A stretch of DNA of 64,000 nucleotides from Acidobacteriota bacterium (GTDB taxonomy: Bacteria > Acidobacteriota > Terriglobia > Terriglobales > Acidobacteriaceae). The DNA is taken from contig JAJZME010000038.1 in NCBI GenBank assembly GCA_021803035.1, positions 62,001-126,000 of the forward strand, read 5' to 3'. The notes beneath the pieces were generated by a model that saw only the letters and a program-made list of their open reading frames with translations, did no database searches and was not told where the DNA came from. The position numbers were made by a program, and so were the translations under genes. How positions within the stretch are numbered: the stretch's first letter is position 1; each line of letters opens with the position of its first letter. Below, one piece after another: positions 17,463 to 25,014 of this stretch.

Positions 17463-18446
17463 TCATGAGAAATGATAAGCGCCGGAAATGAGAACGAGCG
17501 CAATCAGGTAACAGCAGAACATTCCGGTCAGAGACAGGCGTGCGCGGGTATCCGCTCCGCGAAATTCATGCCAAACGAGAAGGCCCCAGAGGGCGGCAAT
17601 CATTGGCGAAGCCTGACCGATGGCGTAGGAGATGGAGACACCGACCAGATTCGCCGCCACCAGGTTGAGAACCATGCCGATGCCCCAGACAAAGCCGCCC
17701 AGAAGGCCGATGGTGTGCTGCGATATGCCGGCCCGGAAATAGTCCGCGATGCGTATCGGCGCGCCGGTCAGCGGCTTGCGCATGAGCCAGGTATTGAAAA
17801 CGAAGCAGCACAGAAACGCTCCCAGCGCGAAGAAGACGGCGATGCTGTAAGGAGTGAGTGGATGGTTTGACGTCAGCGCCGTGGTGTTGAATGGGGCAAA
17901 GGCGCCCATCAGGAATCCGGAGACGACGCAGACGATGATGCCCTTGCGGGAAGCGAAGTGGCCGGAACGGCTCATGGAAGCATAGGCCACGCCGATCAGA
18001 ATGACAGCCGCTGTGGCCATGAGCACACCGCCGCCGAGCAGCCATAACTCGCCTTTGGGCTGGATCATGTAGCTGAGGATGACACCTTCGACGAGCGCGA
18101 TGCCGATGGAGAGCGGAAATGCGATGGCGAGCCCGGCCATTTCAATGCCCGCGACCAAGAGGACATTGGCGATGTTGAAGATGAATCCACCGGTGGCGGC
18201 AAAGACGATGTTGCTCCACGCGGCGCTGTGGACATTTTCGATGAAGCTTACGCTGTTGTGCTGCGTCGAGCCAAGGGTCAACGCGCAGAGAAGAGAAATC
18301 AACAGTACGCCGATCGAGTAATCCCAGTAGAAGAGCTCGAAGCGGTATTGGCGGGTTGCCTTGAAGGCGTTGGCCCACGAGCCCCAGCACGCGGTACTTG
18401 CGATCATCATGACCAGGGCGATTCCGAAACTAAGTGGCACGAACAT
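17463..18446 (-). CDS. UPS/DMT-type permease, ureide-permease-like
   Basis: A 327-residue polytopic membrane protein with about ten hydrophobic segments. The N-terminal CWGSWANAFK and RFELFYWDYSIGVLL motifs resemble the plant ureide permease (UPS) branch of the drug/metabolite transporter superfamily, and the overall layout also recalls bacterial sugar uptake proteins of the GRP/RhaT kind. Plant UPS proteins move allantoin, uracil and related compounds. Here the neighbours are a sugar kinase and deoC, so deoxyribose or a deoxynucleoside is the likely cargo. An AGGAGG site 8 nt before ATG 18446 supports the start. Confidence 0.75.
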   Translation of the reverse strand: MFVPLSFGIALVMMIASTACWGSWANAFKATRQYRFELFYWDYSIGVLLISLLCALTLGSTQHNSVSFIENVHSAAWSNIVFAATGGFIFNIANVLLVAGIEMAGLAIAFPLSIGIALVEGVILSYMIQPKGELWLLGGGVLMATAAVILIGVAYASMSRSGHFASRKGIIVCVVSGFLMGAFAPFNTTALTSNHPLTPYSIAVFFALGAFLCCFVFNTWLMRKPLTGAPIRIADYFRAGISQHTIGLLGGFVWGIGMVLNLVAANLVGVSISYAIGQASPMIAALWGLLVWHEFRGADTRARLSLTGMFCCYLIALVLISGAYHFS

Positions 18447-18516
18447 CGATTGGGTCCTCCTTGCTTGCCAACTTGTGCGCGGTCTTGCGCCGCCGGAGGC
18501 GAAGGCGGCAAGCCGC

Positions 18517-19467
18517 CTAATTGCTTCTGCCCGCCGTGTCCAGACCCTGATAGAGACGCTCCACTTCCTGGCGCTCGGGCATGGATGTTGCGGTGCCGGG
18601 GCGCGTTACCGAGAGCCCGGCCACGGCACAGCCAAACCGCGTGGCCTCAATGAGGCTCATGCCCTCAGCGAGACCAACCGCAAAGCCGCCGTTGAATGCG
18701 TCGCCCGCCCCAGTGGTGTCAACGACGGATCCAATCTGAAAAGCCTGGACGTGTTCGGCCACACCCGGCCCGAGGACAAAGGCGCCGCGAGATCCCAGGG
18801 TCAGGACTGCCGACCGTGCTCCCCGCTTGAGCAATGCCGCTGCCGCGCGCTCGATCTGCGGCATGGTGTCCACGGGCAGTCCGGTCAGCGAACTGGCTTC
18901 AGATTCGTTGGGAGTGAGATAGTCGCAGAGCTTGAGTAAATCATCGCTGCAGTCACAGGCGGGTGCGGGATTGAGGATGGTGGGGACTCCGAGCGAGCGC
19001 GCCAGGCGCAATCCATATTCGACCTGGGGCAAGGGGAGTTCCAACTGGGTCATGAAGCAGGCGGATTCGCCGATGGCTTCGCGGGCCGAGTCGATGTCGC
19101 TGAAGGTCAGCGCATTCGCCGCGCCCGGCGCCACCACGATGGCGTTTTCGCCGGAACCCTGATCCACAATGATGGCGGCTGCTCCAGTTGCAGCGTCAGG
19201 AGTCGTGAACAGGAAGTCGAGCTGCACGCCTGCCTTGCGGTGCACATTCTGCGCAAGCTCGCCGAATGGGTCGGTGCCGACTTTGGAGATGAACCTTACC
19301 CGCCCGCCAAGACGGGCAGCGGCAATGGCCTGATTGGATCCTTTGCCGCCCGGCCCCAAGCGAAAAGCGCTGCCCATGATGGTTTCACCCCACCCGGGCA
19401 ATTGTCCGGTGCGGAAACTGAGATCTGCGGCGAAAATGCCCATTACAGTGACAGGAAGGGATTGCAT
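18517..19467 (-). CDS. PfkB family sugar kinase, ribokinase or deoxyribokinase
   Basis: A 316-residue kinase. It has the PfkB signature 1 (GPGGKGSNQAIAAARLGG), the substrate-side NPAPA and PNESEA motifs, and signature 2 with catalytic Asp (DTTGAGDAFNGGFA). The family phosphorylates sugars at O5 with ATP. Ribokinase (rbsK) and deoxyribokinase (deoK) cannot be told apart by eye, but the deoC and acetaldehyde-type dehydrogenase downstream favour 2-deoxyribose. It is the first gene of the operon, 70 bp before the permease. Confidence 0.88.
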   Translation of the reverse strand: MQSLPVTVMGIFAADLSFRTGQLPGWGETIMGSAFRLGPGGKGSNQAIAAARLGGRVRFISKVGTDPFGELAQNVHRKAGVQLDFLFTTPDAATGAAAIIVDQGSGENAIVVAPGAANALTFSDIDSAREAIGESACFMTQLELPLPQVEYGLRLARSLGVPTILNPAPACDCSDDLLKLCDYLTPNESEASSLTGLPVDTMPQIERAAAALLKRGARSAVLTLGSRGAFVLGPGVAEHVQAFQIGSVVDTTGAGDAFNGGFAVGLAEGMSLIEATRFGCAVAGLSVTRPGTATSMPERQEVERLYQGLDTAGRSN

Positions 19468-19573
19468 AGGAACTCCATACAGCTTTGGCTGGTGTGGTGG
19501 TGATGACGAAGCATGCCGGGCGCGATGGTTTCATGGCGCGAGTTACCTGCCCTCGACGAAGGTCGCCGGGAAG

Positions 19574-19840
19574 CTACCGTGCCGAGAGCTGGCGCAGCAT
19601 TTCTGGATCGCTGGCACCGGGAGTCGGCGAGGTCATCAGGCGAATGAACATCTGCTGAAACTTTGGCCAGTTTACATCCATTTGCGCGTAGACCTTCTGG
19701 AGCGGGCTCCGCCCATGCTTTTCCAAGCCGCCTAAACATCGCCGATGCGCTACCTGCCGCCCCTTGTTGAGGCGCTGTATGCGTTCAGGATTTATCACTG
19801 AGACACCCGCGTGCCCAAGCGGGCGAGAAGGAAGAGTCAC
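19574..19840 (-). other. Short open frame of doubtful coding status beside repeat copy 2
   Basis: An 88-codon frame whose C-terminal half looks protein-like (MDVNWPKFQQMFIRLM…PEMLRQLS). Its first codons coincide with the end of repeat copy 2. There is no clear ribosome site and no recognised family. It could be a gene remnant or chance. Confidence 0.2.
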
Positions 19841-19939
19841 ACCGTAATGTGGGAAATGCGACTGGCCGCATCCGCTTTTTTGCCGGAAACGAAATTACCT
19901 GCAAAAAATCTGTGGAAAAGAAAAATATTTTAAGGGGGG
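19838..19939 (-). repeat. Intergenic repeat, copy 2 (long form)
   Basis: Read on the minus strand it starts CCCCCCTTAAAATATTTTT and continues CTTTTCCACAGATTTTTTG, CAGGTAATTTCGTTTCC, then a block ending CGCATTTCCCACATTACG. It aligns over its whole length of about 102 bp with copy 3 at 31816-31920. It lies about 370 bp upstream of the sugar-kinase operon and points toward it. Confidence 0.85.
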
Positions 19940-20258
19940 AGTGAGTTCACCGGAGGCTGGCGGCATGGGCTCGTGGGGCGCGCTCCGGGCGGCCGGGTTT
20001 GCGGCTATGGCAAGCTGCAGAGGGACGGGCGAGTTGGTTAGGGCCTCAGATGAAGCAGGAGGGATTGGCTTAATCATGATTGCGTTTTCCCCGGAAAGGT
20101 GTATGGAAGTGTCCATGTGTCGATGGTACGCGGCGGGGCGGAAATTACCTGCAAACGTAAGGTGATGAAGTTGCAGGGTTTGTGGCGCACGGGGATTGAC
20201 GAGATGTGGGCCGCGAGTGCTTCCATTGCCGGCCTGGGATTCGATTGGAAAGGTGGTT

Positions 20259-20783
20259 TCATTTTTGCCCGATGGCATCGGCCGCGTAGCGGCGCATTAT
20301 GTATTGCGGCACAACGCCGGTGACCAGGTGAACAACATGCGATGACGGCGAGAGGTAAAGACTCGTGGGCAGCGCAGCGGGAACGCCAAAGGCCCTCATC
20401 AACGAGGGAGCGTCCTGCGCGAGAAGGTAGGTGATTCCGTCATGCCGCATCATGGCCGCGGCATGCGCATACTCGCCAGGATCGGCCACGATGCCCACAA
20501 CCACAAGTTTGCCGCGATCCTCGTCCTGCAACTTCTGGAGCCAGGGAATTTCCATTCTGCAAGGTGGACACCAGGGCGCCCAGAAGTTCAGCAAAACCGC
20601 CTTGCCCTTATAAGCGCTTGGCGGGATAGGTTTTCCGTCGAGCCCTGTGAGCGTGAAGGTGGTTGCATTGGCTGGCGAAGGTGCGGAGGCTTTCGCGGGG
20701 AGGAAGCGATGCAGGATGAGGACCGCAAAGACGGCGACCGCGGCCCCTTCCAGGCCCATTGTGATCCAGCGTGCTCGACTCAT
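20259..20783 (-). CDS. Membrane-anchored thioredoxin-like protein, TlpA/ResA type
   Basis: A 174-residue protein with one N-terminal membrane segment (about 10-30) and a periplasmic thioredoxin fold. The redox motif is WCPPC (C72, C75), and the cis-Pro region is PAALPTSLYLS. Proteins of this type reduce disulfides in apocytochromes or other exported proteins. Start 20783 is supported by AGGAGG 8 nt upstream. It is transcribed divergently from the TetR gene, sharing a 60-bp promoter region with an inverted repeat. Confidence 0.87.
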   Translation of the reverse strand: MSRARWITMGLEGAAVAVFAVLILHRFLPAKASAPSPANATTFTLTGLDGKPIPPSAYKGKAVLLNFWAPWCPPCRMEIPWLQKLQDEDRGKLVVVGIVADPGEYAHAAAMMRHDGITYLLAQDAPSLMRAFGVPAALPTSLYLSPSSHVVHLVTGVVPQYIMRRYAADAIGQK

Positions 20784-20815
20784 GTGGTGCGCCTCCTTGC
20801 GGCTTGCTTGACAGA

Positions 20816-20837
20816 AACTATACTGACCAGTAAGTAT
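20816..20837. promoter_or_regulatory. Candidate TetR operator between tlpA-like and tetR genes
   Basis: The inverted repeat TACTG-AC-CAGTA (20821-20832) is centred in the 60-bp divergent promoter region. Its ACTGACCAGT core resembles operators of many TetR proteins. It would overlap the promoters of both genes, so autoregulation and control of the thioredoxin are likely. Confidence 0.55.
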
Positions 20838-20843
20838 ATTGGC

Positions 20844-21404
20844 ATGACAGAGCGACGGATTGCAACCACCACGCGAATTCTGAGCACCGCCGCGGACCTC
20901 TTTTCCGCTCACGCATACGCCGATGTTTCGGTCGAACAGATTGCGCAACAGGCCGGCATTACCAAGATGACGCTCTATCAGCACTTCCGGTCGAAGGATG
21001 TGCTTGCGCTGGAATGCCTGCGCCTGCGGCTGAAAAGGCGCGAGGAAAAGCTGGACCAAGTTGTGTCCGAACTGGAGCCCGGGGCCGATGCCATGCTGGC
21101 CATCTTCGACTGGCTTGAAGAGTGGCTTGATCCGGCGCACTTTAAAGGCTGTTCGTTTGTGAAGGCTGTGAATGAGCTTTCTGTGGTGCTGCCGGAAGTG
21201 CGGGAGATTGCCCTGGATGCCAAGCTAAAGATCCGTCAACGATTCATCACGCTCGCGCGGCGTAGTGGACGGAAGCGCACCAATGATCTGGCGCAGGAGC
21301 TGGCGCTGCTCTTTGAAGGCGCGCAGTCGCTGGCGTTGATTGAATGCAGCGCGCGGCCGGCGCGGGTGGCAAAACGTGTTGCAAGACTCCTGTTGCGGGC
21401 TTGA
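20844..21404 (+). CDS. TetR family transcriptional regulator
   Basis: A 186-residue regulator. The N-terminal DNA-binding domain reads ILSTAADLFSAHAYADVSVEQIAQQAGITKMTLYQHFRSKDVL, a standard TetR helix-turn-helix (about 11-55). The all-alpha C-terminal domain (about 60-186) should bind a ligand. ATG 20844 fits the family; the frame is open further upstream through the divergent promoter and is not coding there. It is followed after 65 bp by the PQQ-propeller gene on the same strand, which may be co-regulated. Confidence 0.92.
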   Translation: MTERRIATTTRILSTAADLFSAHAYADVSVEQIAQQAGITKMTLYQHFRSKDVLALECLRLRLKRREEKLDQVVSELEPGADAMLAIFDWLEEWLDPAHFKGCSFVKAVNELSVVLPEVREIALDAKLKIRQRFITLARRSGRKRTNDLAQELALLFEGAQSLALIECSARPARVAKRVARLLLRA

Positions 21405-21469
21405 CAAGCGATACCGGGCCAAATCAAACCGCGTGGTTGCATGACCGCACGGTTTCACGAGGAATGACA

Positions 21470-22951
21470 ATGAGAAGAGACAGGATATTATTGGCTTCGG
21501 TCTTGCAGCGGCTTTCTATGGCGCCGCTTACAACCACTGCAAGCTTCATCGTATTGCTCACGCTTGCGGTTGCAGCAAGCAGCGCGCATGCACAGAGCGG
21601 CAGGAATCCAGTCGCGCAGGAGTTCCCCAATCAGTACCTGCCGAAGAACCTTCCCGACCCGCATCTCGCGGAATATTTTCCGCACGAATGGACGACCTAC
21701 GCTGCAAACATGGGCAGGAACGCTGTTTTCCCGCTTTCGGCCTCTGCTCCTGCTTCACTGAGGAGCGGTGTCGCGTGGTCCTTTGCGGGCGCGGGAGCGA
21801 TCCCATTAAACGGGCCGCCGCTCGATGGCAACTTCAAAACGACGGCGTACACCATCGGCATGCCGGTTGGCGTTTCAGTTGTGCGGGGAATTCTTTACGT
21901 GGGAGACGACAACGGATACACCTATGCGCTGAACGCCATGACAGGCAAGCTGATCTGGTCGCACTACGGCTGGAACATGAATATGAGCAATCCGCTGGTT
22001 GACGGGGATCGGGTGATCGTCAGTACCGGCAACGCTTATTTCAATTACGCCAAGACCATGCAGTATGTGAAAGGCAAGCGGACGGTTCGCGGTCCGGGGC
22101 TGAATTCAATCTATGCTCTGGACCGCACGAGCGGCCGGGAGATCTGGACGTTCCACACGCCTGGCGAGATCATGCCGACTCCGGTGGACGTTGACGGCTT
22201 TCTGTATGTGGGCACAGGAGACGGCCACGTGTACAAAGTGGACGCGGCAACCGGCAAGCAAGTGTGGAAGACCAACATCGAGTCATTCGTGAGCATGTCC
22301 TCACCCGTGGCAGGCGATGGCTACATTTTTGTGGGCGGGACATATCCGAACTACTTTTATGCTCTCGATCAGAAGACTGGCCGGATTGCGTGGAAGACCA
22401 CGATCCCCGGCCTGGTAGCTACCGGAATCAGCGATTGCACGCCGGCCTATGCCGACGGCATCGTGGTACAGGAGGCGACAATCGAGTCAGGCGATCCATC
22501 CGATCCGGTGGCGAACGTGCTTCTCGCTCTGGATGCGAAGACAGGAAAACTTCTCTGGGAGCAGCGCATGCGCAATGGGCCGGTTCCACCAGCAATGAAG
22601 ACTGCCACGCCCATGATTGCCGCGGGGATTGTATATGAGGGTAGCCCGGTGAGCGGCAATTACCATGCCTTTGATCTGAAGACGGGCAAGAAACTTTGGA
22701 CCGCACATCTGGGCAGCCAGATACGCGCGGGCGCGGCGGTGCTCGACGGCGTGGCCTATATTCCTTACCACTCGGGCGACATCGCGGCTATCCGTATTTC
22801 TGATGGCAAGCTCCTTGGGAAAAAATACATTGGAGGCTCTTTCGGCCCCTCGTCGCCAGTAATTGCCGGGGGAACGCTCTACGTTTCAAATGTATATGGT
22901 TGGGTTACGGCTATCCCTCTGGGGCAAATCATCACTCCGTCGACCCATTAG
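21470..22951 (+). CDS. Exported PQQ-type beta-propeller protein
   Basis: A 493-residue exported protein with a signal peptide ending near AHAQ (about residue 40). It contains at least seven propeller repeats with the G-(K/R)-x-x-W closing motif (GKLIWSHY, GREIWTFH, GKQVWKTN, GRIAWKTT, GKLLWEQR, GKKLWTAH). This is the fold of quinoprotein dehydrogenases and BamB-like proteins. The metal/PQQ residues of true alcohol dehydrogenases are not obvious, so enzymatic activity is unproven. ATG 21470 is chosen because GAGGA lies about 7 nt upstream. A small GC hairpin (22964-22980) follows the stop. Confidence 0.8.
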   Translation: MRRDRILLASVLQRLSMAPLTTTASFIVLLTLAVAASSAHAQSGRNPVAQEFPNQYLPKNLPDPHLAEYFPHEWTTYAANMGRNAVFPLSASAPASLRSGVAWSFAGAGAIPLNGPPLDGNFKTTAYTIGMPVGVSVVRGILYVGDDNGYTYALNAMTGKLIWSHYGWNMNMSNPLVDGDRVIVSTGNAYFNYAKTMQYVKGKRTVRGPGLNSIYALDRTSGREIWTFHTPGEIMPTPVDVDGFLYVGTGDGHVYKVDAATGKQVWKTNIESFVSMSSPVAGDGYIFVGGTYPNYFYALDQKTGRIAWKTTIPGLVATGISDCTPAYADGIVVQEATIESGDPSDPVANVLLALDAKTGKLLWEQRMRNGPVPPAMKTATPMIAAGIVYEGSPVSGNYHAFDLKTGKKLWTAHLGSQIRAGAAVLDGVAYIPYHSGDIAAIRISDGKLLGKKYIGGSFGPSSPVIAGGTLYVSNVYGWVTAIPLGQIITPSTH

Positions 22952-23411
22952 CTTAGGGGAGAACCGCGGCTTCGCCGTGGAGGCCGCAGCAGTTTGGCCT
23001 TTGCGGGAACGCCGCGGGCCCAAGCGATGTCACTGGGGGACTTCGCGCATCCATACTGCACTGCACTTCATCCTCACGCTGAAGCGCGGGACTCATGAAC
23101 ACTGGGTCCGCGGCGCGGGATCAGGGCAGGTTGAGCACATGCGAGTACAGCCACTTCAGGTCACTTTGAGGGGCCACCAACCATAAAGCCTCCGATCTTA
23201 CCGGAGGGTACTTACCAAGCTTTGCGCGAGCGCGGGCCACGCAGATGCGGTTCGTCTGCTCGCGCACTCCCGTCTCCGCAATTGCCATTGCGTCGAAATA
23301 GCTTGAGCATGCTACTCAGCAAATGGTGGCGCGGCTGTCCCTGGAAGCCGCACTGAGTCTTGGCGGCAGATGTTAGGATGTGAAATCATCGCACAACAGG
23401 GAGCCGCAGCT
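22952..23411. other. Intergenic gap before the aminotransferase
   Basis: This 460-bp gap contains a hairpin CCGCGGC/GCCGTGG (22964-22980), a second stem CCTCCG/CGGAGG (23189-23207) and a minus-strand coding-like stretch (23121-23315). The aminotransferase promoter should lie in the last 100 bp. Confidence 0.45.
23121..23315 (-). pseudogene. Possible 64-codon remnant of a lost gene
   Basis: One minus-strand frame stays open for 64 codons and ends with a natural stop. The predicted text looks protein-like (YFDAMAIAETGVREQTNR…SDLKWLYSHVLNLP). It begins right after an in-frame stop, with no good start except an internal ATG. I do not recognise a family, and the call rests on composition alone. 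Confidence 0.22.
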
Positions 23412-24770
23412 ATGAGTGAAGCATCCACGATAAAGAACATGACAAGCGAAGAGATGTCAAATCTTACGCGCCAAACGAATTACGGCACATGGCGCTTTCA
23501 GAAGAGCTGGAAGCCGCTTTACATTGCCGACGCAGAGGGTTGCTGGATCACGGACGGGGCAGGGAAGCGTTATCTGGATCTGAGCTCGCAACTGATGTGC
23601 GTGAACCTGGGACATAAGAATCCGCGCGTGGTGGAGGCGATTGCCCAGCAGGCCAAGGACCTGGCCTACATTGCGCCGGGTTATGCCTCGGCTTCGCGCG
23701 CGCGGCTGAGCGCCAAGCTGCTTGAGGTGCTGCCGGAAGGAATCGAGAAGTTCTTCTTTGCCACCAGCGGTACGGAAGCCAATGAGGCGGCGTTCAAAAT
23801 CGCGCGCATGTATACGGGCAAGAACAAGATTATTTCTCGCTACCGCTCATATCACGGTTCCACCATGGGTTCCATTGCGGCCACGGGCGATCCGCGGCGC
23901 TGGGCCATGGAGCCGGCGGGCAAAGGGGCGGGCTTTGTGTTTGCGCCGGAGACGAACTGCTACAACTGTCCCATCAGGCACACCTATCCTGATTGCAACA
24001 TTGCATGCGCGGACTATATCGAACACATGATCCGCAACGAGAGCGATGTGGCCGCGGTGCTGGTGGAACCGGTGGTTGGCACCAACGGCGTGCTGGTGCC
24101 GCCGCCAGAGTATATGCCCCGGCTGCGCGAGATTTGCGACCGGCACGGCGTGCTGCTGATCGACGATGAAGTGATGGCCGGATGGGGACGCACGGGAAAG
24201 TGGTTCTGCGTGGAGCACTGGAACGTGAAGCCCGACATTCTGGTGACGGCCAAGGGGATTACGTCGGCTTATGTGCCGCTGGGGCTGTGCGCAACGACGA
24301 AGAAGATTGCCGACTACTTCGAGGAGCACTACTTTTCGCACGGACACACCTACGAGGCGCATCCGCTTACGCTGGGGCCGGCCGTGGCGACCATCGAAGA
24401 GATGCAGCGGCTGAAGCTGGTGGAGCGGGCCGCGGAACTGGAGCCTTATGTGCGCGGCAAGCTGGAGGCGCTGAAGGCGAAGCATCCGTCGGTTGGCGAC
24501 GTGCGCGGGTTGGGCCTGTTTTTCGCCGTGGAGATTGTGAAGAACCGCGAGACCAAGCAACTGTTCAACACCATGCGCGACAAGGTGGAAGGCAAGCCGC
24601 TGGTGGTGGACCAGATTGCCGGGAAGATGATGGCGCAGGGGGTTTCGATCCAGGCGTGGGTGAGCCACTTCGTGATTGCGCCGCCGCTGATCGTGACGAA
24701 AGAAGAGCTGGACTTGGGGATTGCGGCACTGGACGAGCATCTGGCGATTGCGGATGCGCTGGTGGCGTAG
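23412..24770 (+). CDS. Class III aminotransferase, probably beta-alanine:pyruvate type
   Basis: A 452-residue fold-type I PLP enzyme. Key parts are the phosphate-binding SGTEANEAAFK, YHGSTMGS, the acidic pair in LLIDDEVMAGWGRTG, and the PLP lysine K281 (VTAKGITSAYVPLG). A four-Cys insert (CYNCP…CNIAC, residues 183-199) is present. Its position beside the reductive pyrimidine genes suggests it removes the amino group of beta-alanine to give malonate semialdehyde; taurine or omega-amino acids are alternatives. GGGAG 8 nt before ATG 23412 supports the start. The gene is convergent with the dihydropyrimidinase gene. Confidence 0.85.
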   Translation: MSEASTIKNMTSEEMSNLTRQTNYGTWRFQKSWKPLYIADAEGCWITDGAGKRYLDLSSQLMCVNLGHKNPRVVEAIAQQAKDLAYIAPGYASASRARLSAKLLEVLPEGIEKFFFATSGTEANEAAFKIARMYTGKNKIISRYRSYHGSTMGSIAATGDPRRWAMEPAGKGAGFVFAPETNCYNCPIRHTYPDCNIACADYIEHMIRNESDVAAVLVEPVVGTNGVLVPPPEYMPRLREICDRHGVLLIDDEVMAGWGRTGKWFCVEHWNVKPDILVTAKGITSAYVPLGLCATTKKIADYFEEHYFSHGHTYEAHPLTLGPAVATIEEMQRLKLVERAAELEPYVRGKLEALKAKHPSVGDVRGLGLFFAVEIVKNRETKQLFNTMRDKVEGKPLVVDQIAGKMMAQGVSIQAWVSHFVIAPPLIVTKEELDLGIAALDEHLAIADALVA

Positions 24771-24774
24771 AGAC

Positions 24775-24918
24775 AGCTTTCAGCTTTTAGCTCTCAGCTT
24801 TCAGCCTTTCCGGCCCGGACCTTGATCAGTGATGGACCCAAGTTCCGCAGCTCTGATGCAGGCAGGTTTATTGCAGCCGTGCATCGCATTGTTCCAGCCG
24901 ATGCAACTGAAAGCTGAG
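24775..24918. repeat. AGCTTTCAG repeats forming an inverted pair between convergent genes
   Basis: Starting 5 bp after the aminotransferase stop, AGCTTT/CAGCTTTT/CTCAGCTTTCAG motifs run to 24805. CTCAGCTTTCAG (24793-24804) is exactly complementary to CTGAAAGCTGAG (24907-24918). The same motif occurs at 1356-1372. The pair could fold into a long hairpin between two convergent genes. Confidence 0.6.
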
Positions 24919-25014
24919 GGCCGCAGGGAAGGCAACGAGTCTGCGAGCCCGCAAGTGAGGGAAGCAACGAGTCTGCGCTTGGGCTGAGAAGGGCGGCGCG
25001 TGTCTCGGCGGAGT

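Larger units (their letters stand above)
19468..20258. other. Intergenic gap upstream of the sugar-kinase operon
   Basis: This 791-bp gap holds intergenic repeat copy 2 (19838-19939), a short minus-strand frame (19574-19840), and a second short match to the repeat core (GAAATTACCTGCAAA at 20141-20155). The promoter of the kinase operon must lie here, but I see no regulator gene and no clear operator. Confidence 0.5.
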
